From the NCBI RefSeq assembly GCF_001422985.1, contig NZ_LMNL01000034.1, positions 579,188 to 643,187 of the forward strand: 64,000 bases of DNA. The letters run 5' to 3'. Below the pieces are notes generated by a model, which saw nothing but the letters and a program-made list of their open reading frames with translations, did no database searches and had not been told where the DNA came from. A program made the position numbers and the translations under genes. The stretch comes from Methylobacterium sp. Leaf117 (lineage in GTDB: Bacteria > Pseudomonadota > Alphaproteobacteria > Rhizobiales > Beijerinckiaceae). This document shows, in pieces, positions 52,460-60,713 of the stretch; position 1 is the stretch's first letter; each line of letters begins with the position of its first letter.

Positions 52460-53742
52460 CGATGTCGGATATGACGGTTCCGGACATGAATGCCTCTGAA
52501 ACGACCTCTGCGGGCCCGTCACGCACCTGCCGGGCGTGCGGAGCCGCCCTCCGCCGAAGCGTGGCCGATCTCGGCCTGTCACCGCTGGCCAACGCCTACG
52601 TGCCGGCTGACCGGGTGAACCGGGGTGAGGTGTTCCACCCGCTCCATGCCTATGTCTGCGATTCCTGCTGGCTCGTGCAGCTCGAGGCCTTCGAGACCCC
52701 GGAGGCGATCTTTTCCGATTATGCCTACTTCTCGGGTTTCTCGGCCGGATGGATCGCCCATGCGGAGGCCTACGTAGCAGCGATGCAGGCGCGCTTCTCG
52801 CTCTCGCCTGTCAGCAAGGTCGTGGAGGTGGCGAGCAACGACGGCTATCTGCTGCAAGCGGTCGTCGCCCGCGGCATCCCGGCTCTTGGAATCGAGCCCG
52901 CTGCCAACGTGGCGGCAGTGGCCCGTCAGCGCGGCATCCCCACCGAAGTGGCATTCTTCGGCGAGGAGACCGGCCGCCGCCTGCTGGCGGACGGTCACGC
53001 GGCCGACCTGATGGCGGCGAACAACGTGCTCGCCCATGTGCCCGACATTCACGACTTCGTCGAAGGTTTCCGGATTCTACTGAAATCCGAGGGAGTCGGT
53101 ACGTTCGAGTTCCCGCACCTCCTCCGGATGATCCAGGAGCGCCAGTTCGACACCATTTATCACGAGCATTTTTCGTATCTTTCCCTCGGCGTCGTCTCGA
53201 ACATCTTGGCGGCGCACGGCCTGCGGGTGTTCGATGTCGAGCAATGGCCGACGCATGGTGGCTCCCTGCGGGTGTTCTTCTGCCATGCGGCAGCGGCCCA
53301 TGCGGAGACCGACGCCGTGGCACGGGTCCTGGCGGAGGAGCGGGCGGGCGGGCTGTTCGGTCCGGAAGGCTACGCCGCCTTCGCGGAGGATGTGGTCGCC
53401 ATCAAGTGCGCCACCCTGACCTTCCTGGCGGATCTGCGGCTGACGCATCGGACCGTCTGCGCCTACGGAGCGGCAGCTAAGGGCAACACCTTCCTCAATT
53501 ACTGCGGCATCGGCCCCGAACTAATCGGGGCCGTCGCCGATCGCTCCCCGCACAAGCAGGGCACGCGCCTTCCGGGAAGCCGCATCCCGGTGGTCTCGCC
53601 AGAGGCGCTGCTAGCGATGCGGCCAGACTACGTCCTGATCCTGCCCTGGAACCTCAAGGACGAAATCGCCAGCGAAATGGCGACGATCCGTGACTGGGGC
53701 GGGCGCTTCGTCACCGCGATCCCGCGCCTCTCGGTGTTCTGA
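52456..53742 (+). CDS. Sugar C-methyltransferase (TylC3/NovU/TcaB9 type)
   Basis: A 428-aa enzyme of the NDP-4-keto-sugar C-3-methyltransferase family. The N-terminal zinc domain has CRACG near residue 20 and CDSCWLVQLE near 70. SAM is bound at VVEVASNDGYLLQAVVARGI near 118. The catalytic segment IYHEHFSYLSLG near 235 carries the Tyr, Glu and His that in TcaB9 deprotonate the keto-sugar. The C-terminal domain (about 300-428) ends in RPDYVLILPWNLKDEIASEM. It should add a methyl branch to the CDP-4-keto-6-deoxysugar. It overlaps rfbG by 4 bp. Confidence 0.9.
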   Translation: MTMSDMTVPDMNASETTSAGPSRTCRACGAALRRSVADLGLSPLANAYVPADRVNRGEVFHPLHAYVCDSCWLVQLEAFETPEAIFSDYAYFSGFSAGWIAHAEAYVAAMQARFSLSPVSKVVEVASNDGYLLQAVVARGIPALGIEPAANVAAVARQRGIPTEVAFFGEETGRRLLADGHAADLMAANNVLAHVPDIHDFVEGFRILLKSEGVGTFEFPHLLRMIQERQFDTIYHEHFSYLSLGVVSNILAAHGLRVFDVEQWPTHGGSLRVFFCHAAAAHAETDAVARVLAEERAGGLFGPEGYAAFAEDVVAIKCATLTFLADLRLTHRTVCAYGAAAKGNTFLNYCGIGPELIGAVADRSPHKQGTRLPGSRIPVVSPEALLAMRPDYVLILPWNLKDEIASEMATIRDWGGRFVTAIPRLSVF

Positions 53743-53746
53743 GCGG

Positions 53747-54277
53747 ATGCGCTTCGAGGCCCTGCCGCTGGCTGGCGCGTATCGGGTCGTCCCGGAACCC
53801 CATGCCGATGCACGCGGCTTTTTCGCCCGCACCGCCTGCACGGATGATTTCGCCGCCCAGGGTCTGATCGGCGCCTTCGCGCAATCCAGCATCTCCTACA
53901 ACGCTCGGCGCGGGACCGTGCGGGGCCTGCACTTCTCTGCAGAGCCGCACGCGGAGACCAAACTGGTGCGCTGCACGGCCGGCGCGATCCACGACGTCAT
54001 CGTCGACCTACGGCCGGATTCTGCGACCTACCTGCAGGCCTACGGGGTCGAGCTGAACGTCCGGAACCGCCATGCCCTCTACATCCCCACGGGCTTTGGC
54101 CATGGCTTCCAAGCCCTCAGTGACGGCACGGAAGTGCTCTATATGATCGATCGGCCCTACGTGGTCGGGAGCGCCCGAGGCCTGCGCTGGAACGATCCGG
54201 CGCTGGACGTCGCCTGGCCGGAGCCCATCACGGTGATCGCCGAGCGCGACCTGACCTACCCGGACTGGGTCCGGTGA
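53747..54277 (+). CDS. dTDP-4-dehydrorhamnose 3,5-epimerase family protein
   Basis: A 176-aa cupin-fold sugar epimerase of the RmlC family. Catalytic His lies in TVRGLHFSAEPHAETKLVRC near residue 62, the Asp in IHDVIVDLRPDS near 83, and the Tyr/Phe region in YIPTGFGHGFQALSDG near 115. In this cluster it would act on a CDP-keto-sugar, at C5, C3 or both. Its ATG comes 4 bp after the methyltransferase stop. The following gene overlaps it by GTGA. Confidence 0.92.
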   Translation: MRFEALPLAGAYRVVPEPHADARGFFARTACTDDFAAQGLIGAFAQSSISYNARRGTVRGLHFSAEPHAETKLVRCTAGAIHDVIVDLRPDSATYLQAYGVELNVRNRHALYIPTGFGHGFQALSDGTEVLYMIDRPYVVGSARGLRWNDPALDVAWPEPITVIAERDLTYPDWVR

Positions 54278-55179
54278 CGGGCCGTGTCCTCATCACCGGC
54301 GCCACCGGCTTCGTCGGCCGCCACGCGGTTCCGGCCCTGCAGGCCCTGGGCTTCGAGGTGCACGGTGTCGGCCGCCGTCCGCTCGGCGGCACGGCGATGC
54401 ACACGGCCGACCTGCTGGTGGAGAACGAGCGCCGCGCATTGATCGCGGACCTTCGCCCAAGCCACCTGCTGCATCTCGCCTGGGACGCGGAGCCGGGTCG
54501 GTACTGGACCTCCGCCAGCAATCTCGACTGGGTCGCCGCCACCCTGGACCTCGCCAAAGCCTTCGCAGCGCAGGGCGGACGGCGCTTCGTCGGCGCCGGC
54601 ACCTGTGCCGAATACGCGTGGGGCGCATTCCGATTCGACGAAGCGACGACCCCGTGCCAGCCCGCAACCCTCTATGGTGCGGCCAAGGATGGGACCCGGC
54701 GCATCCTCACGGCCTATGCGGAGAACCATGGCATCCGCCTCGCCTGGGGACGGCTCTTCTTCCTCTACGGTCCTGGCGAGCGGCGCGGACGCCTCGTCTC
54801 AGATGCGGTCCACGCACTGATGACCGGGACATCGTTCCCGACCTCGACCGGGCACCAGCGCCGCGACTTCCTGCATGTCGCGGATGCGGCCGCCGCGTTG
54901 GCCGCTCTAGTGGCGAGCGACGTTACTGGACCGGTGAATATCGGCTCTGGCACGGCCGTTCCGGTGCGCGCACTTCTCGATGGTCTCGCCGCCCGGATCG
55001 GGAATGCGGAGCACCTCGCCTACGGTGCCCGACTCCTGAACCCGACAGAACCGGCAGCCATCGAGGCGGGCACCCGGATTCTCACTGAAGCCGTCGGCTT
55101 CCGCCCGCGCTTCAGCCTGGAGCGCGGCCTCGACGACACGGTCGCGTGGTGGCGCGCGCACAGCAAACCGACGGCCTGA
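54274..55179 (+). CDS. NAD-dependent epimerase/dehydratase (4-keto-sugar reductase type)
   Basis: A 301-aa extended SDR. NAD motif ITGATGFVGRH at residue 8, LLHLAWDAEPGRYW near 65, Ser/Tyr/Lys region with GAGTCAEY near 107 and LYGAAKDG near 130 (YxxxK). The likely role is to reduce the 4-keto group and finish the CDP-deoxysugar. It starts with GTG, overlapping the epimerase stop by 4 bp. It is the last gene of the five-gene cluster; no glycosyltransferase is attached. Confidence 0.9.
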   Translation: MTGRVLITGATGFVGRHAVPALQALGFEVHGVGRRPLGGTAMHTADLLVENERRALIADLRPSHLLHLAWDAEPGRYWTSASNLDWVAATLDLAKAFAAQGGRRFVGAGTCAEYAWGAFRFDEATTPCQPATLYGAAKDGTRRILTAYAENHGIRLAWGRLFFLYGPGERRGRLVSDAVHALMTGTSFPTSTGHQRRDFLHVADAAAALAALVASDVTGPVNIGSGTAVPVRALLDGLAARIGNAEHLAYGARLLNPTEPAAIEAGTRILTEAVGFRPRFSLERGLDDTVAWWRAHSKPTA

Positions 55180-55193
55180 AGTTCAGCAACCCA

Positions 55194-55583
55194 TCAGCAG
55201 GGCAGCAGTCCCTTGAGCTGCGAGAGAATGTCCTCGCCGGTACAGGGTCGGGCGATGAACTTGGCCCCCTTCGGCATCCGCTCGGGGTCGGGCGCGGCGC
55301 GGCCCGAGACGATCACGATGGGCAGTTGGGGACGAGCCTCGGACACGGCCGTAGCGAGCTCGAAGCCGTTGGTCTTGCCGGACAGTTCGACATCCGTGAC
55401 GAGGCCGCAGATGTCGGGGCGGGCCTGGAGGATGCCGAGGGCACGTTCCGCCGAGGCGCATTGCACGGTTTCGTAGCCGCCATTCTCGAGGACGTCGCCG
55501 AGGTCCATGATCGTTAGGGCTTCGTCCTCCACCAGTAGGATCACCGGCCGATCGTCGTTCGCGTTCGTCGCCTCATCCACCAC
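55194..55583 (-). CDS. Single-domain response regulator
   Basis: A 129-aa stand-alone receiver: acidic pair in ILLVEDEALTIMDL, phospho-Asp in LVTDVELSGKTNG near residue 64, switch Ser in IVSGRAAP. The usual late Lys is replaced by Arg (FIARPCTGED). It starts with GTG behind GGAGGG. It has no adjacent kinase and is convergent to the sugar cluster with only 14 bp between the ends. Output probably passes through protein-protein contact. Confidence 0.9.
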   Translation of the reverse strand: MVDEATNANDDRPVILLVEDEALTIMDLGDVLENGGYETVQCASAERALGILQARPDICGLVTDVELSGKTNGFELATAVSEARPQLPIVIVSGRAAPDPERMPKGAKFIARPCTGEDILSQLKGLLPC

Positions 55584-55748
55584 GATGCACCCTCCAGCCT
55601 GTCTGGCCGCAGGCCCTGCCCGGAACCAGGATCGTCGCGCCCCACCGGGCTTGCACGACGCGGTTCAGAAGACAGGGCCAGCGCAACGTAGTCCCAACGA
55701 GCGACGCGGGCGCGGGTTGCAAGGCGCGCCGGACCGAACCCACCGCAA

Positions 55749-57002
55749 TCAGGCGGTGGTCTCCGTCACCACCGCCCGCATGACCGCGAGGAGTTGCGCC
55801 AGATCCTCGGACGCGATGGTAAGTGCGGGCGTGAGATAGACGATGTCGCCGAATGGGCGAACCCAGGTCCCCAGCGCGAGGAACCGGCGCTTAAGATCGG
55901 CGAGATCCGAGGCCTGCCGGAACTGGACCACGCCAATCGCCCCAAGAACGCGGATGTCGGCCACCCCGGGCAGGCACCGGAGCGGCTCCAGGCCCTCTGC
56001 CAGAGCCGCCGCGATGGCAGCGACTTTCTCCAGGCGCGGCTCGCGCTCGAACAGATCGAGGCTGGCATTGGCCGCCGCGCAGGCAAGCGGGTTGGCCATG
56101 AAGGTCGGCCCATGCATCAGGGCGGCGGCGGGGTCGTCGGACAGAAAGCTCTCGAACACCGCCCTCGTGGCGATCGTGGCGGCCAACGCCATGGTGCCCC
56201 CGGTGAGCGCCTTCGACAGGCACAGGATGTCTGGCACGATCCCGGCCTGCTCGCAGGCGAACAGGGTGCCGGTGCGTCCGAAGCCGGTGAAGATCTCGTC
56301 GGCGATGAGCGGCAGCCCATGGCGCTTCGCGAGGCGGGCGACGGTCGCCAGCACGTCCGGAGCGTGCATCCGCATACCGCCGGCGCCCTGAACCAAGGGC
56401 TCGATGATGACGGCCGCCAGGGTCTCGCGCTCGGCGGCCATGCGGGCATCTAGTGTGGCGACCTGCACCGCTGTCCTTGGTAGATCGCAAAAAACCTGGG
56501 CCGGCAGGTAGGCGCCGAAGCGCCGGTGCATGCCCTCATCGGGATCGCAGACCGACATCGCCCCGAGGGTGTCGCCGTGATAGCCCTCGCGAAACGCCAG
56601 GATGCGGGTGCGCCCGGCGATCCCCCGGTTGATCCACATCTGCACCGCCATCTTCAGCGCGACCTCGACGGCGACCGAGCCGGAATCGGTGAAGAAGACG
56701 TGATCAAGGTCGCCCGGCAACAGGTCAGCGAGGCGGGCCGCCAAACGCTCGGCCGGCGCGTGGGTGAGCCCCCCGAACATCACGTGCGGCATCGCCTCCA
56801 GCTGAGCGGCCACGGCGGCGCGGATGTGGGGATGGTTGTAGCCGTGGGCGGCGGTCCACCACGAAGCAATGCCGTCGATCAGTTCGCGTCCGTCGGCGAG
56901 GACGATGCGAGAGCCATGCGTCCGCACGGCCTCCAGCGGCGGAGCCGCCGCCTGCATCTGGGTATAGGGCCGCCAGAGATGGTGCGTGCGCGGGTTGGTC
57001 AT
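55749..57002 (-). CDS. bioA: Adenosylmethionine-8-amino-7-oxononanoate aminotransferase
   Basis: BioA uses SAM as amino donor to make DAPA for biotin. The 417-aa fold-type I aminotransferase has HLWRPYTQMQ at the N-terminus (BioA-specific), SWWTAAHGYNHPHI near 48, FTDSGSVAVEVALKMA near 105, LIADEIFTGFGRTG near 235 and the PLP lysine in CLSKALTGG near 265. The start MTNPRTHHLWRPY (57002) fits the family; the open frame continues to 57083. bioD is 18 kb away and bioB/F are not in the window. Confidence 0.93.
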   Translation of the reverse strand: MTNPRTHHLWRPYTQMQAAAPPLEAVRTHGSRIVLADGRELIDGIASWWTAAHGYNHPHIRAAVAAQLEAMPHVMFGGLTHAPAERLAARLADLLPGDLDHVFFTDSGSVAVEVALKMAVQMWINRGIAGRTRILAFREGYHGDTLGAMSVCDPDEGMHRRFGAYLPAQVFCDLPRTAVQVATLDARMAAERETLAAVIIEPLVQGAGGMRMHAPDVLATVARLAKRHGLPLIADEIFTGFGRTGTLFACEQAGIVPDILCLSKALTGGTMALAATIATRAVFESFLSDDPAAALMHGPTFMANPLACAAANASLDLFEREPRLEKVAAIAAALAEGLEPLRCLPGVADIRVLGAIGVVQFRQASDLADLKRRFLALGTWVRPFGDIVYLTPALTIASEDLAQLLAVMRAVVTETTA

Positions 57003-57083
57003 AGCCGGACCGGGATGGGCTCGCGCAACGGAAGGGTCAAGGTCTGGAGGTGGGCCTGACAGCGGCTTGGGACCATCTGGCAT

Positions 57084-57220
57084 TCAGCTTATTTTGCGAA
57101 ACATATCTATGTTTTGAGATATAAGTCAGATTATTATAGACTAATTCCAATATATCACCGATATATTGTCAAATATAAAAGACTATCCTACGGAAGATCG
57201 AGCCTCAATCTGGAGCGATC
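57084..57220 (+). promoter_or_regulatory. AT-rich promoter region with perfect palindrome before TonB receptor
   Basis: This 137-bp gap is far richer in A+T than anything near it. It holds a perfect inverted repeat CAATATATC-ACC-GATATATTG at 57148-57168, TTGAGA at 57114 and TATAGA at 57135, which form a poorly spaced promoter-like pair, and TATAAA at 57174. An operator for an iron- or metal-responsive repressor is likely but unproven. Confidence 0.55.
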
Positions 57221-59416
57221 ATGCCTCATCACGTTCGCCGTCGCCGGCACAGCCGTTCCACAAGCCGCGCAGCCGCGGGAGCGACGGGGTTGCTCTCAGG
57301 CGCAGCCCTTCTGCTTCACGCGGGGTCCGCATCTGCGCAGCAGCCGGACTTCTCGGACGTCGCAATGGAAGAGATCCACATCGCCGGCGACAGTCGCGGC
57401 GTTCTCGGCTACACCCCCCGGCGAACGAGCTTCGGGGCAGGGTCGGAGACCGCTCTCCTCGATACGCCGGCCAACATCGCAGTCGTGCCGAACGCCGTCC
57501 TGCGCGACCAGCGGGTCCTGAGCCTCGACGAGGCCCTGCGCAATGTCAGCAGCGTCGTGCAGACCAACAGTCTCGGCGGCACGCAAGAGGCCGTGATCAG
57601 GCGTGGCTTCGGGTCTTCCCGCGACAGCTCGATCCTGCGCGACGGGCGCCGCACCGTCCTACAGCAGAACTTCAACCATTCTATCGAGCGGGTTGAGGTG
57701 CTCAAGGGGCCGGCCTCGCTCCTCTACGGCATCTCCGAGCCCGGCGGCCTCATCAATCTCGTCTCGAAGCGACCGGAATTCACCCCGAGCGGGTCTCTTG
57801 AGCTGACGGGGACGAGCTTCGGCGGCGGCCTCGTCCAAACCGATCTCACTGGTCCGGTCAAGGACACCAACCTAGCCTACCGCGTGATTGGTGACTTCCA
57901 AGACTATGAATACTGGCGCAACTTCGGACAGATCCGCCGACAGGTTGTGGCCCCGTCCGTGACTTGGCGCGGCGACGAGACCAGCGTGACGGTGGGCTAC
58001 GAGTTCGCGCACTACACCATCCCATTCGATCGGGGCACTACCTTCGATGCGCGCACCGGCCGCCCCCTGCGGGTGCCGCGCGACCGCCGCTTCGACGAGC
58101 GCGTGAGCCGGGTCGAGGCTATGAGCCACCTCGCCACGATCGATATCGACCACCGGTTCAACGAGGATTGGAAGCTACATCTCGGCTACAGCTATTCGAA
58201 CCTCGGTTACGACGACAATCAGATCCGGCCGGTTTCCTACAACGCCAATACGCGTCTTCTGACGCGCCGGGCAGATGCGACGCGCGGAGGCGACTTCAAC
58301 GCGAACGTTGCGCGCCTCGACCTGATCGGACGCTTCGATACCTTCGGCTTGCGTCACGACCTCCTGGCCGGCGTGATGTATGAACGGATTGATTACTACC
58401 GGAAGACCAGTGTGCGCGGGCCGAACGTGAGCGGTTTCGACCCGTTCGATCCCCTCTACGGTCTGCTCGGCGCCTCAGACCGGATCTCGCTCGCGTCCAG
58501 CAACAACCGCGATCGTCTCAGCAACACCAGCCTGTACCTGCAAGATTCTCTTCACCTCACCGACCGGCTCATTCTGGTTGGCGGGATGAGTGCCCAGATT
58601 TACGACCAGCTCGCCTATGCGGGACGCCCGGCCGTCATCTCGACCGCGATCAACGGTGTGAAGCCGGTGCCGCGCGCCGGTCTCGTCTACAAGCTTTCGC
58701 CGAACCTTTCGCTCTATGGCAGCTACACGCAATCCTTCCGCCCGAACGTGACCGATCTCGACGTCACCGGCACGCTGCTGCCGGAAGAGGGCGAAGCCTA
58801 CGAGGTCGGCGTCAAGGCGGAGGTCGCCGAGGGGCTTCTTATCACGGGCGCGATGTTCGACGCCGAGAAGAGCAACGTGCTGATCACCCAGGTGGTCAAC
58901 GGCGACCGCTTCGGCTCCACCGCCGGCCGGGTCCGCTCGCGCGGCTTCGAACTCGATTTCGCGGGTCAGATCCGTCCCAACTGGGCCGTGATCGGCAGCT
59001 ACGGCTTCACCCAGGCCGTCGTCACGGAGGATCCGGTTCTCGTCGGCAAGGAACTCCAGAACACGCCGCGGGTCACGGCCTCGCTGTTCCTGACCCATCA
59101 GCTCGGCGCTGTCGCGGAGGCGATGGAATTCGGCTCGACCCGCCTCGGGCCGGGCTCCCTCGAAGTCGGCTTCGGCACCCGCTACGTCGGGGCGCGGCCC
59201 GGCGACGCCGCCAATACCTTCAGCCTGCCGGACTACGTGGTCAGCGATGCCTTCCTGGCCTACCGGACCCAGGTGAACGGCCTGCCGACCACGGTCCAGC
59301 TCAACCTGAAGAACCTGTTCGACGAGACCTATTATGCCTCGTCGGGGGCGAGCAACCTGCTGGTCGCGGTGGGCGAACCGTTCCAGGCCCTGGTGACCGC
59401 ACGGGTGGCCTGGTGA
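57221..59416 (+). CDS. TonB-dependent siderophore receptor
   Basis: A 731-aa outer-membrane receptor. An Arg-rich N-terminus and signal peptide end near ASAQ (residue 40). A TonB-box-like MEEIHIAG lies near 50, and the plug domain (about 75-185) includes RVLSLDEALRNVSSVVQTN and VEVLKGPASLLYGISEPGG with LINLVSKRP, the siderophore-receptor signature. The 22-strand barrel ends in an aromatic residue (ARVAW), as outer-membrane insertion needs. The ligand is unknown; ferric siderophore is likely. The PepSY membrane protein gene overlaps its stop by GTGA. Confidence 0.94.
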   Translation: MPHHVRRRRHSRSTSRAAAGATGLLSGAALLLHAGSASAQQPDFSDVAMEEIHIAGDSRGVLGYTPRRTSFGAGSETALLDTPANIAVVPNAVLRDQRVLSLDEALRNVSSVVQTNSLGGTQEAVIRRGFGSSRDSSILRDGRRTVLQQNFNHSIERVEVLKGPASLLYGISEPGGLINLVSKRPEFTPSGSLELTGTSFGGGLVQTDLTGPVKDTNLAYRVIGDFQDYEYWRNFGQIRRQVVAPSVTWRGDETSVTVGYEFAHYTIPFDRGTTFDARTGRPLRVPRDRRFDERVSRVEAMSHLATIDIDHRFNEDWKLHLGYSYSNLGYDDNQIRPVSYNANTRLLTRRADATRGGDFNANVARLDLIGRFDTFGLRHDLLAGVMYERIDYYRKTSVRGPNVSGFDPFDPLYGLLGASDRISLASSNNRDRLSNTSLYLQDSLHLTDRLILVGGMSAQIYDQLAYAGRPAVISTAINGVKPVPRAGLVYKLSPNLSLYGSYTQSFRPNVTDLDVTGTLLPEEGEAYEVGVKAEVAEGLLITGAMFDAEKSNVLITQVVNGDRFGSTAGRVRSRGFELDFAGQIRPNWAVIGSYGFTQAVVTEDPVLVGKELQNTPRVTASLFLTHQLGAVAEAMEFGSTRLGPGSLEVGFGTRYVGARPGDAANTFSLPDYVVSDAFLAYRTQVNGLPTTVQLNLKNLFDETYYASSGASNLLVAVGEPFQALVTARVAW

Positions 59417-60642
59417 GGCGCCTTCGCGCGATCCTATTCCAGATCCATTGGCTGCTGGGTCTCGGCGCCGGACTGATCCTCGCGGTGGCGGGCGTGACCG
59501 GCGCCCTCCTGAGCTACGAAGATGCGATCGGCGCGTTCGTCGACGCCGACTTGATCCGGGTCGCGCCCCGGGCGGAAAACCTGCTCACGCCGGACGCGCT
59601 CCTCGCCCGGTTCCACACCCAGCACCGCGGCACGGTGGTGAACCTCACGCTGTCCGCCGAGCCCGGCACCACCGCGATGATGCGCCTCGGCCGCGACCCC
59701 GCCACCGACCAGCGTCCGCCCTCGCTCTATCTCGACCCTTATGACGGGACCGTCCTGGGCGCAGCGCGGACGGAGACGGTGTTCGCCACCATCCGGCGCC
59801 TGCACCGCTGGCTCCTTCTTCCGGGAGACGGCAAGGGCTGGGGCCGGACGCTGACGGGCTTAAGCGTGCTGGCTCTCCTCATGCTGCTCTGCACCGGCCT
59901 GTACCTGCGCTGGCCGAAGGTGATGTCCTGGCGGATCTGGCTGAAGCCGAACCTCCGCCAATGGGGTCGGCCGACCTACTGGTCGTTGCATTCGGTGGCC
60001 GGCACCTGGGTGCTGCCGATTTATCTAATCATCGCCCTGAGCGGCCTGTGGTGGTCCTTCGACGGGTATCGCAACGTGGTCACCGCCCTGCTGACGCGCG
60101 GCGAGACCATCACCCGGATGGCGGATGGCAAGCCGCAGTCTGGCATGGAAAAACCGCGGTCGGTCGGCTCTGAGAGCAAGCCGCCGCCGGGCCGGAAGGA
60201 GGAAGGCCTGGGCGCCCCCGGTGCGCCCTCCCTCGACACGGCCTGGGCGGCCTTCCGCGCGGTGCAGGACGGCCATTTCATCCGCGCCACCCTGCTCCTG
60301 CCGGCAGGCTTCACGGGTCCCGTGCGCGTCCGCTCGGAGAATCCGAACGGCTGGCGTGACGACACCCGGATCGAGGCGGCCACCGGGCGCATCCTGGTGC
60401 GCGAGATCGGTGGGGAACGGCCGCTCGGCGTGCGGATCGCCGGCAACATGCTCGACGTGCATAGCGGCCGCTTCTTCGGCCCCCTCGGACCGCCGATTTT
60501 CCTCATCGCGGCCCTGTTGATGCCGCTCTTCCTGGTGACGGGGCTGCTGCTCTATATCGGGCGGCGCAAGGCGAAGGCCCGGCGCCGGTCCTCGGCCCCG
60601 CCGATCGCCGCCGCGACCTCCGGGCTCAGGCCACGCGCTTGA
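59413..60642 (+). CDS. PepSY-associated transmembrane protein (putative siderophore reductase)
   Basis: A 409-aa inner-membrane protein with a PepSY_TM layout: helix 1 IHWLLGLGAGLILAVAGVTG (about 11-32), a periplasmic PepSY domain, helices near 150 (LTGLSVLALLMLLCTGLYLR) and 205 (GTWVLPIYLIIALSGLWWSF), a second periplasmic region, and a last helix near 375. Conserved His residues (LHRWL, WSLHSVAG, DVHSG) could bind heme. FpvG-like relatives reduce ferric siderophore in the periplasm. It starts with GTG, 4 bp inside the receptor gene, so the two are co-translated. Confidence 0.9.
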   Translation: MRRLRAILFQIHWLLGLGAGLILAVAGVTGALLSYEDAIGAFVDADLIRVAPRAENLLTPDALLARFHTQHRGTVVNLTLSAEPGTTAMMRLGRDPATDQRPPSLYLDPYDGTVLGAARTETVFATIRRLHRWLLLPGDGKGWGRTLTGLSVLALLMLLCTGLYLRWPKVMSWRIWLKPNLRQWGRPTYWSLHSVAGTWVLPIYLIIALSGLWWSFDGYRNVVTALLTRGETITRMADGKPQSGMEKPRSVGSESKPPPGRKEEGLGAPGAPSLDTAWAAFRAVQDGHFIRATLLLPAGFTGPVRVRSENPNGWRDDTRIEAATGRILVREIGGERPLGVRIAGNMLDVHSGRFFGPLGPPIFLIAALLMPLFLVTGLLLYIGRRKAKARRRSSAPPIAAATSGLRPRA

Positions 60643-60713
60643 CCCCCTGGCCGGATTTCGACAGGTTCCGCCGCCACAGCGCCCAATCCGTCTGCTGCAA
60701 CCGTCGAGATCCG

